This document shows positions 8,994 to 15,390 of a stretch of 25,278 bases of DNA, one piece after another; position 1 is the stretch's first letter; every line of letters starts with the position of its first letter. The DNA comes from a virus. Both the position numbers and the translations under genes were made by a program. The notes below the pieces were generated by a model that saw nothing but the letters and a program-made list of their open reading frames with translations, did not search any database and was not told where the DNA came from. The DNA lies in IMG/VR virus record IMGVR_UViG_3300025695_001264, positions 1 to 25,278 of that record, one strand, 5' to 3'.

Positions 8994-8997
8994 TATT

Positions 8998-9624
8998 ATG
9001 AATTTGATTTTTGATATAGGAGGTAACAGAGGTAAAATGACTAATGTGTTTAGTGAAAAATCAGTAAAGGTTATAGTATTTGAACCAAATCCAAAATTAG
9101 TAACCCTACTTAATAATAATTTTCAAACGCCAGATGTAATAATTGATAATAGGGCAATATCAGACACTAAAGGTTTTAAAACTTTCAATATATCTAACGC
9201 AGATACAATATCTACTTTTTCGTATCAATGGATTGAAAACTCTAGATTTACCGGTAAATATAAATGGGACAAAACGATTGAAGTAGAAACCTTAACATTA
9301 TCTGATGCAATTAATGAATATGATATTCCTGACTATATTAAAATAGACACGGAAGGTCATGAATATGATATATTAATAAATTTCCATCAATTATTACCTA
9401 ATACTATTTTTTCTTTTGAATGGGCTGAAGAACAAAAAGATAAAATAAAAAAAATATTGAATCATATGTATTCATTAGGTTATACCAAATACTCATACAC
9501 ATATGGAGATAAAATTTTATTTGATGAAGAAATCTCATGGGTTGAGTATCAAAATTTAAAATTATTAGATAACTTAGATGAGAATAGAATGGAGAAATGG
9601 GGAATGCTGTATTTTAAAAAATAA
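8998..9624 (+). CDS. FkbM family SAM-dependent methyltransferase (second of a pair)
   Basis: A 208-residue protein with IFDIGGNRGKM at 4-14 as the SAM glycine loop, VFEPNP at 27-32, and YIKIDTEGHEYDIL in the middle, the form typical of classical FkbM domains (KIDTEGHE). It differs clearly from its upstream neighbour outside these motifs, so the pair is not a recent duplication. The start at 8998 is preferred; the frame is open further up to 8959 but would overlap the preceding gene and would place extra residues before a perfect N-terminal strand. Six bases separate its stop from the epimerase start. The expected role is O-methylation of a second sugar or position on the same glycan. Confidence 0.83.
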   Translation: MNLIFDIGGNRGKMTNVFSEKSVKVIVFEPNPKLVTLLNNNFQTPDVIIDNRAISDTKGFKTFNISNADTISTFSYQWIENSRFTGKYKWDKTIEVETLTLSDAINEYDIPDYIKIDTEGHEYDILINFHQLLPNTIFSFEWAEEQKDKIKKILNHMYSLGYTKYSYTYGDKILFDEEISWVEYQNLKLLDNLDENRMEKWGMLYFKK

Positions 9625-9630
9625 TATAAT

Positions 9631-10725
9631 ATGAAAAACATAGTAATATTAGGTGGTGGTGGTTTTATCGGAGGTCACCTCGCAAAAAGATTAAAAGACG
9701 AAGGAAATAAAGTCACCATTTGTGACATCAAAGAACACGAATATTGGAATCACGAGGATATTTGCGATGAGTTTATAGTTGGAGACCTCAGAAACCCCGT
9801 TGTTGTCGCCAGTGTTATCGGAAAAGGTGTAGATGAGGTTTATCAACTTGCCGCGGATATGGGAGGTGCTGGTTACATTTTTACAGGTGATAACGATGCT
9901 AACGTAATGCACAATTCAGCACTTATCAATTTGAATGTCGTACATGAATGTACAAAGAAAAAAGTAGGTAAAGTATTCTACTCTTCTTCGGCGTGTATGT
10001 ATCCTGAACATAATCAGTTGGACCCCAACAACCCTAATTGTGAGGAATCGTCTGCATATCCAGCAAACCCTGATTCAGAATACGGATGGGAAAAGTTGTT
10101 CTCAGAAAGATTGTTCTTAGCTTTTAACCGTAATTACGGATTGGATGTGAGGGTAGCTCGTTTCCACAATATCTTCGGACCTATGGGTACGTGGACAGGT
10201 GGAAAGGAAAAGGCACCGGCAGCAATGTGTAGAAAAGTTGCTGAAGTACCTGAAGGTGGTGAGGTTGAAGTGTGGGGTGATGGTCATCAAACACGTTCAT
10301 TCTTGTATGTTGACGAATGTGTTGAAGCGGTATTAAGACTTATGGAATCCGAATTTTTAGGACCAGTAAATATTGGTTCGGAAGAGATGGTGACTATCAA
10401 TGAGCTAGCACAGATGGCTATTGATATCTCAGAAAAAGATATTAAGATTAACAATATAGGAGGACAAGATTTCATTGACAAATACGGGTTTACTTGTCCT
10501 GTAGGTGTTAGAGGTCGGAACTCTGATAATAAACTTTATAATGAAAAAGTGGGATGGGAAGTATCTCAACCCCTTAGAGTAGGAATGGAAAAGACTTATC
10601 AATGGATTAATGAACAAGTAGAAGAAAGTAAAAAGACTTATATCTATGAAAGCCCTGATAAAGGTGAAACTGTATATAGAAGAGAGTTTGGTGCTGACCA
10701 CAACACAAGAGAACTTGTTAAATAA
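9631..10725 (+). CDS. GDP-mannose 3,5-epimerase-like extended SDR enzyme
   Basis: The 364-residue protein closely follows the plant GDP-mannose 3,5-epimerase, which makes GDP-L-galactose (and GDP-L-gulose) from GDP-D-mannose. It has the NAD-binding GGGGFIGGHLA loop (8-18), AADMGGAGYI (74-83), SSSACMYPE (118-126), YGWEK (151-155), RFHNIFGPMGTW (177-188), GGKEKAPAAMCRK (190-202), WGDGHQTRSF, and VRGRNSDN near the end. Cys122, Tyr151, Lys155 and Lys194 occupy the same relative spacing as catalytic C145, Y174, K178 and K217 of the Arabidopsis enzyme as I remember it. A family-typical tail follows. The gene is richer in G+C (27 and 30 of 60 in the lines at 9841 and 10141) than the GT11 and FkbM genes before it. 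A different NDP-hexose epimerase of the same family cannot be fully excluded. Confidence 0.87.
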   Translation: MKNIVILGGGGFIGGHLAKRLKDEGNKVTICDIKEHEYWNHEDICDEFIVGDLRNPVVVASVIGKGVDEVYQLAADMGGAGYIFTGDNDANVMHNSALINLNVVHECTKKKVGKVFYSSSACMYPEHNQLDPNNPNCEESSAYPANPDSEYGWEKLFSERLFLAFNRNYGLDVRVARFHNIFGPMGTWTGGKEKAPAAMCRKVAEVPEGGEVEVWGDGHQTRSFLYVDECVEAVLRLMESEFLGPVNIGSEEMVTINELAQMAIDISEKDIKINNIGGQDFIDKYGFTCPVGVRGRNSDNKLYNEKVGWEVSQPLRVGMEKTYQWINEQVEESKKTYIYESPDKGETVYRREFGADHNTRELVK

Positions 10726-10742
10726 TTTAATTAAAAAAATTA

Positions 10743-11453
10743 ATGGCTACTAAAGGTAGAAGAAGTGAACAAAACCCTAAAAAATCACGCAAAGAGATTA
10801 TCAGGGAAATAATTGGGAGGACCCCAAGAAAGAAGTTTCTTTCTGAAAGTCAAAAAGTTTATTACCAAACACTTTGTGACAGTGAAATAACAATTTGCAC
10901 AGGACCTGCGGGTGTTGGTAAATCATATGTTGCGATGAGTGCTGCTGTTCAACTATTGTTAGACGAGAGTAACTCTTACGAGAAAATTATCATCGTTAGA
11001 CCAGCAGTTGAGGCTGAAGAAAAACTCGGAGCATTACCAGGTAACTTAGAGGAAAAGTTAGACCCATACATTTTTCCATCATATTACCTACTGAATAAAA
11101 TTATAGGTAAAGAGGCAAGAGAAAAACTAAAAGAACATGACATCATTGAAGTGTTCGCATTGGCATACATGAGGGGTATGAACATTGATAACTCAATTCT
11201 AATTTTTGAGGAAGCTCAAAACTCTACACCCTCACAGATGAAACTATTATTGACAAGGATTGGGTTCAATAGTAAGTTTTTCATATCGGGAGATATTGAC
11301 CAGACTGACCGATATAAAGATAAAACACACTCGGGTTTATATGACGCGATGAGTAAGTTCACCGATTTAGATGAGGTGGGTACTTTTGACTTTGGTACGG
11401 AAGATATAATCAGAAATCCAATCATTAGTAAAATATTAAAGAAATACGAATGA
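10743..11453 (+). CDS. phoH: PhoH-like P-loop ATPase
   Basis: The 236 residues have Walker A GPAGVGKS at 54-61, RPAVEAEEKLGALPG at 86-100, and Walker B ILIFEEAQN at 152-160, followed by the SGDIDQTD motif (182-189). All are typical of the PhoH family, widespread in marine phages. PhoH proteins are ATPases of unsettled function, linked to phosphate stress and possibly RNA metabolism. The protein begins with a basic, Lys/Arg-rich segment (ATKGRRSEQNPKKSRK). An AT-rich gap of 17 bases precedes the ATG, without a Shine-Dalgarno sequence. The stop overlaps the next start (ATGA). Confidence 0.93.
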   Translation: MATKGRRSEQNPKKSRKEIIREIIGRTPRKKFLSESQKVYYQTLCDSEITICTGPAGVGKSYVAMSAAVQLLLDESNSYEKIIIVRPAVEAEEKLGALPGNLEEKLDPYIFPSYYLLNKIIGKEAREKLKEHDIIEVFALAYMRGMNIDNSILIFEEAQNSTPSQMKLLLTRIGFNSKFFISGDIDQTDRYKDKTHSGLYDAMSKFTDLDEVGTFDFGTEDIIRNPIISKILKKYE

Positions 11454-12049
11454 AAATAGCATTTGAAGTTAATGGTGTGTTGAGAAATACTTTTGGTAAA
11501 GCTGAGGAAGTTTATCAAAAGTTTTTCATTGATGACTACGTTAAAGGAGAAGAAGAGGAAGAGTTTGAATTCAAACTAAACCTACCCATTACCTCAACCA
11601 CTTTGAGTAATCATTTTGTATTTCAAGATGAGGAAAGATTAATGGAGTTTTTCTATGTGGATTTTCCAATGAATATCTTTGGTCACTCACAATCAATGGA
11701 GAATTCTACTTTTCATGACTTAAATGACATCTATAAAGACTTAAGAGACGACCACGAATTGGTCATCATATCTAATGAGATTGAAAAGTCTAAACCCGCA
11801 ACTTTGTTTTTCTTATCTAAGTTCGGATGTATGTTTGAGAAGATTATTTTCTATAATCAATTTACTGAAGATGAGGTGTTGTCTGAGTTTGATTTAATTA
11901 TATCAGCACAACCACAAATTTTAGACAAAGAACACGACTATAAAACTGTAAAGTATAAAACCACATATAATGAAAGTGTTGATTCAGATTTCGAAATAGA
12001 AACACTGAAAGAGTTCAAAGATTTATATGAAAAACTTGATTTGAAATGA
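11450..12049 (+). CDS. HAD-like protein with degenerate catalytic motif
   Basis: A 199-residue protein that begins like a haloacid-dehalogenase phosphatase: MKIAFEVNGVLRNT aligns with the usual x(D)x(D)GVL motif I, but the nucleophile position is Glu6 and the second Asp is Asn8. Downstream, HELVIISNEIEKSKPATLFFLSK fits motif II (hydrophobic run then Ser/Thr) and motif III (Lys), and the FDLIISAQP region sits where motif IV would be, without its DD pair. Loss of the Asp nucleophile argues against normal phosphatase activity. It overlaps the PhoH gene and the following small gene by 4 bases each (ATGA). I infer a binding or regulatory role; assignment to the HAD fold rests on motif shape alone. 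Confidence 0.5.
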   Translation: MKIAFEVNGVLRNTFGKAEEVYQKFFIDDYVKGEEEEEFEFKLNLPITSTTLSNHFVFQDEERLMEFFYVDFPMNIFGHSQSMENSTFHDLNDIYKDLRDDHELVIISNEIEKSKPATLFFLSKFGCMFEKIIFYNQFTEDEVLSEFDLIISAQPQILDKEHDYKTVKYKTTYNESVDSDFEIETLKEFKDLYEKLDLK

Positions 12050-12330
12050 TAGACATTTTAGGACACATGTATTACATCGACATGGATGTATTGGAGGAAT
12101 TTGTAGAATTAAAGGACTTCAAACCGACTCAGGAAGACGATAAAGAACACCAACATTTTTCAATTATCAAATTTGAATTAATCAAGATGATGATTGAAGT
12201 AGTTTTAACAGAAAGAATGGACGATATGGATGAAAACTTAGGTATACATAATGCCAAAAGCACAAGTATTCCCTTTCGTATAGCATTTAATACATTATTA
12301 AGACATAACATTATTAAATATATTGACTAA
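12046..12330 (+). CDS. Small protein of unknown function
   Basis: A 94-residue, moderately acidic protein, not recognised. The sequence looks largely helical, with a central segment (HFSIIKFELIKMMIEVVLTE) that could form a hydrophobic helix but is too charged for a confident membrane span. The C-terminal half (STSIPFRIAFNTLLRHNIIKYI) looks like a second amphipathic helix. There is no signal peptide or metal site. It is real by context: ATGA overlap with the HAD-like gene and TAATG overlap with the next glycosyltransferase. Confidence 0.7.
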   Translation: MIDILGHMYYIDMDVLEEFVELKDFKPTQEDDKEHQHFSIIKFELIKMMIEVVLTERMDDMDENLGIHNAKSTSIPFRIAFNTLLRHNIIKYID

Positions 12331-13394
12331 TGGACCAAGATACTATTAAAAAGATTGAAGAATCAATCCAAAAATTAAAAGACAAAACGTCGAGAATTTA
12401 CCTTATGGTTCAAGATACCAAAGGTAACGCAAGAGCCGGTATTAGATTTACCTATCACATGGCAATGGCATTAAAGAATGGTGGTTATAACCCAATCATC
12501 CTTCATGAATCTAAAGACTATTCAGGTGTTGGTTCATGGATGGGTGAGGAATATATGGAAATTTCTCATCAACCAATCGAAGGGGAGAATCTACAAATTA
12601 AACCTGAAGATTTCGTAATCGTACCTGAATTATATGGTCACGTAATGGACCAAATTAAAGGTTTAACCTGTGGTAAAATTGTTTTATGTCAGGCATACGA
12701 TTACATGTTAGAAACATTACAACCAGGTATGAATTGGGCAAGTTACGGTTTCTTAAAAGGAATCACCACTAACGAAACACAAAAAGAGTTCATCAAAGGA
12801 ATTATGAAGAATACATCATTAGATGTTATTACTCCTTTAATCCCTGAAATGTTTAGTGAGAAAACTGTACCAGCTAAACCTATTATTGCAATTCACACTC
12901 GTGACCAAAGAGACACTTCTAAAATCATCAAATCATTCTACTTAAAATACCCTCAATTTAGATGGATTACTTTCCGTGATATGAGAGGATTATCTCAAGA
13001 AGAATTTGCTGAAACGTTACAGGAGTGCTTTGTTTCTGTATGGATTGATGATATCAGCGGTTTAGGGACATACCCTCTTGAGAGTATGGCGTGTGGAACA
13101 CCTGTAATCGGTAAAGTACCAAATATGAAACCTGAATGGATATCAGATAGTAACGGTGTTTGGACTTACGAATCAAACAATATGGTTGATATCATTGCAG
13201 AATACACACAAAATTGGTTAGAGGATAATATCTCTGAATCACTATACCAAGCTGGTATTGATACGGCAAAAACATATCAAGATAAAGATAGTTTCGAGTC
13301 TGAGGTGATTACCGCATTCGACACATATCTTACTACGAGATTGGAAGCATTTCAAACACAAATAGATAAACTTAAAGTAGAAGAAACAGTTTAA
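12330..13394 (+). CDS. Glycosyltransferase, GT4/GT1-like
   Basis: A 354-residue GT-B-type enzyme. The first half has RIYLMVQDTKGNARAGIRF with the glycine-containing acceptor loop. The second half has IIAIHTRDQRDTSKII at the start of the donor domain and the conserved donor-binding stretch GLGTYPLESMACGTPVIG (E...CG.PVI), a clear GT4-family sign. A C-terminal tail of about 50 residues with coiled-coil character (EAFQTQIDKLKVEE) follows. It begins on the last base of the preceding stop and ends two bases before the next glycosyltransferase, so the two are likely co-expressed. Donor and acceptor are not predictable. Confidence 0.8.
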   Translation: MDQDTIKKIEESIQKLKDKTSRIYLMVQDTKGNARAGIRFTYHMAMALKNGGYNPIILHESKDYSGVGSWMGEEYMEISHQPIEGENLQIKPEDFVIVPELYGHVMDQIKGLTCGKIVLCQAYDYMLETLQPGMNWASYGFLKGITTNETQKEFIKGIMKNTSLDVITPLIPEMFSEKTVPAKPIIAIHTRDQRDTSKIIKSFYLKYPQFRWITFRDMRGLSQEEFAETLQECFVSVWIDDISGLGTYPLESMACGTPVIGKVPNMKPEWISDSNGVWTYESNNMVDIIAEYTQNWLEDNISESLYQAGIDTAKTYQDKDSFESEVITAFDTYLTTRLEAFQTQIDKLKVEETV

Positions 13395-13396
13395 TT

Positions 13397-14194
13397 ATGA
13401 AAGATATTTCAGTTATTCTCCCAGTTGAGAGTTCAAAACACAAAAATTTTACTGAGTTGTTTACAAACTCGATTATGTCGATTACTAAACAATCAGTTCA
13501 ACCTAAAGAATTAGTCTTAGTTCACACTAATGAAGAAAGTTTAGTATCATACTTAAACGATTTTGATTTTAGTGGTCTTACCGTAAACATGGTGGAAAAC
13601 AAGGGTGAGTCTGACTTCGCATCTCAAATGAATTTGGGTGTTGAAAAGGCCACTTCCGAGTGGGTTTCATTTTTAGAGTTCGATGATGAGTATTCATCTA
13701 TTTGGTTTAAGAATGTTCAGACATATATTCACGCACATCCATCAGTAAGTGCGTTCTTGTCACTCGTTGTTGATGTTGATGAGAAAGGGACATTCGCAGG
13801 ATTCACAAACGAAGCCACATTTGCAGCTTCGATGAATAGTGAAATCGGTTACTTAACAAATGAAGTATTACTTGATTACCAAAACTTCCAAAGTGCTGGT
13901 ATGGTGATTAAGAGAGATACGTATAAAGAATTAGGTGGTTTTAAACCATCAATCAGATTAACGTTTGTTTATGAATTCTTATTACGTTTGACTTACAACT
14001 CAGTTAAAATTATGACAATCCCAAGAATTGGTTACAAACACTTGAACATGAGAGAAGGTTCAATTTTCTGGAACTATAAGAATGGTGAAAATAAAGTAAC
14101 AGATGACGAAGTTAGGTTTTGGTTAGACAGTGCGAAGAAAGAACATTTCTTTGTTGACGACAGAAACATAAAATATGAACCTGAGAACGTTTAA
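13397..14194 (+). CDS. Glycosyltransferase, GT2 family-like
   Basis: A 265-residue GT-A enzyme. DISVILPVESSKHKNFTELF opens the nucleotide-binding half, the SITKQSVQPKELVLVH segment is the usual second strand, and WVSFLEFDDEYSSIWF holds the DxD-like metal site (FDDEY, near residue 92). NFQSAGMVIKRDTYKELGGFKPSIRL is the acceptor-side part common to GT2 proteins, and the C-terminus is short with no membrane segments. It probably acts in the cytoplasm. Its stop shares one base with the sigma-factor start (TAATG), so the glycan block and the late regulator are directly linked. Confidence 0.82.
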   Translation: MKDISVILPVESSKHKNFTELFTNSIMSITKQSVQPKELVLVHTNEESLVSYLNDFDFSGLTVNMVENKGESDFASQMNLGVEKATSEWVSFLEFDDEYSSIWFKNVQTYIHAHPSVSAFLSLVVDVDEKGTFAGFTNEATFAASMNSEIGYLTNEVLLDYQNFQSAGMVIKRDTYKELGGFKPSIRLTFVYEFLLRLTYNSVKIMTIPRIGYKHLNMREGSIFWNYKNGENKVTDDEVRFWLDSAKKEHFFVDDRNIKYEPENV

Positions 14195-14973
14195 TGTTTT
14201 TATCAGGAAATACATCGGAACCTACCCCCAAAAAAAGGGGTAGGAAACCGAAGACCACGACAAACTATTTTGACGTCAGAGAAGAAAATGCTGTCAAGAT
14301 GTTTTTGTCTGCATCCACATATGAAGAAAAAAATGAAATTTATAATGAATATCTAAGGGCACCCTTAGATAAGATGATTGAGTCAATCATCAGACGTTAT
14401 AAATTATATCGTAAAGGAATGGAATTCAAAGAAATTCATGTCGATACACATTCTTTTCTTATCACAAAAGTAGATAAATTCAAACCAGCCAAAGGAAAGA
14501 AGGCTTATTCTTATTTTGGTACGATTTGTAAAAATTATCTAATGGGTCAAATTATAAAAGACCAAAAAGAACAAAATAGAAAAATATCTTATGAAGACAT
14601 TTCAAGTTCATTAGAAAACCGTCCTGACTTAATTTATCACTTAGAATATGATAAAATTGAGCCGAATCAAGTTATTCTACATTTCTTAGCCGAAATGGAA
14701 AAGTTCATGGAGGAATCGCCTTCCGAAATGGAAAAGTTCATGGAGGAATCGCCTTTAAATAAGAATGAGGTTAAATTGGGTTATGCTTTGATGGAGTTAT
14801 TTGAAAATTATGAGACAATATTCATCGGGACCGACAACAACAAATTCAACAAAAATATTATTCTACTTTCTTTACGTGAAATGACTAATATGTCAACTAA
14901 AGAAATTAGAACGTCAATGAAGAAATACAAAGTTTTATATTACGAATTGGTCAAAAAAATTAATAACCTATAA
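14194..14973 (+). CDS. 55: Late-transcription sigma factor, T4 gp55-like
   Basis: A 259-residue protein resembling T4 gp55. Residues 55-125 look like sigma region 2: LDKMIESIIRRYKLY, then DTHSFLITKVDKFKPAKGKKAYSYFGTI, then KNYLMGQIIKDQKE. T4 gp55 has the corresponding FDETKYKNPHAYI...VQRIKKERKE. The C-terminal 70 residues (LSLREMTNMSTKEIRTSMKKYK) look like a helix-turn-helix, suggesting a region-4-like module that T4 gp55 (185 residues) lacks. A basic GRKPK patch lies at 16-20. It directs host polymerase to late promoters. Its position between the glycan genes and the structural genes supports this. It contains an exact 33-bp tandem duplication (residues 167-188) and a strong hairpin in codons 10-17. 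Confidence 0.65.
   Translation: MFLSGNTSEPTPKKRGRKPKTTTNYFDVREENAVKMFLSASTYEEKNEIYNEYLRAPLDKMIESIIRRYKLYRKGMEFKEIHVDTHSFLITKVDKFKPAKGKKAYSYFGTICKNYLMGQIIKDQKEQNRKISYEDISSSLENRPDLIYHLEYDKIEPNQVILHFLAEMEKFMEESPSEMEKFMEESPLNKNEVKLGYALMELFENYETIFIGTDNNKFNKNIILLSLREMTNMSTKEIRTSMKKYKVLYYELVKKINNL
14221..14244 (+). repeat. Perfect 8-bp hairpin inside the 5' end of the sigma-factor gene
   Basis: CCTACCCC and GGGGTAGG form a perfect 8-bp stem around an 8-base loop (C plus seven A). It starts 28 bases into the coding sequence. There is no T-run after it, so it is not a standard terminator on the + strand. It could pause transcription or slow translation. Confidence 0.6.
14690..14755 (+). repeat. Exact 33-bp tandem duplication in the sigma-factor gene
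   Basis: Two identical 33-base copies, 14690-14722 and 14723-14755, in frame. They encode two 11-residue copies of EMEKFMEESP plus S or L. The flanking bases on both sides differ, so the boundaries are sharp. Perfect identity points to a recent event or an assembly artefact. Confidence 0.97.
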
Positions 14974-14988
14974 AACTTCGTAAAAAGA

Positions 14989-14998
14989 TATTTATAGT
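14989..14998 (+). promoter_or_regulatory. TATTTATAGT motif before the 15000 start (possible late promoter)
   Basis: The 10-mer TATTTATAGT lies in the short gap before the ATG at 15000 and is repeated exactly at 19115-19124 before another structural gene. Its first eight bases are the reverse complement of the T4 late box TATAAATA. Direction and function are not settled; in an AT-rich genome single copies can occur by chance. Confidence 0.35.
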
Positions 14999-14999
14999 T

Positions 15000-15377
15000 A
15001 TGGGACGACCTAAGAAAAAAGAAATTGTTTTAAGTAAAGATTCTGTTTTGAGTCTTATGCAGGAAATCTACAATGAACTTGTAGAACAAAGAGGAACTGC
15101 TGTAAGAATTCAAAATAAGATGCTTGCAATGTTGAAAGACCCAAAAGATATGACCGTTATTGGTCCTGTCATTAAAGAACAACAAAAAATAATTAACGAT
15201 ACCATAGAGAAGAAATTATCCCTTTCAAAACTACAATCAAGTATTTGGGAAAAATCTCAAAGTGGTAATGAAGAGTCGTTCAGTATTTCTGATATGGACG
15301 ATGATGTATTATCAGCATTAATTGATAAGGATTCTAATACGGACAAGGGTAACTCAGAAGGATATAAATTAGATTAA
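15000..15377 (+). CDS. Small basic/coiled-coil protein of unknown function
   Basis: A 125-residue protein beginning with a basic GRPKKKE patch, followed by long helices likely to form coiled coils (LSLMQEIYNELVEQRG; QQKIINDTIEKKLSLSKLQ) and an acidic C-terminus (MDDDVLSALIDKDS). It is not firmly recognisable. Position right after the gp55-like gene and before structural genes makes a late-transcription co-activator (gp33-like) or a small terminase subunit conceivable, but no motif proves either. It starts three bases after the TATTTATAGT motif. The gap to the next gene is 13 bases. Confidence 0.7.
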   Translation: MGRPKKKEIVLSKDSVLSLMQEIYNELVEQRGTAVRIQNKMLAMLKDPKDMTVIGPVIKEQQKIINDTIEKKLSLSKLQSSIWEKSQSGNEESFSISDMDDDVLSALIDKDSNTDKGNSEGYKLD

Positions 15378-15390
15378 AATAGATATCATC

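Noticed and set aside
1-14194. DNA base glucosylation (T4-like alpha/beta glucosyltransferase system)
   Set aside because: No dCMP hydroxymethylase or base-modifying gene is seen, and the sugar genes suit a multi-sugar glycan rather than a single base modification.
14221-14244. Hairpin in the sigma-factor gene as a Rho-independent terminator
   Set aside because: There is no T-run after the stem on the + strand and it lies within coding sequence.
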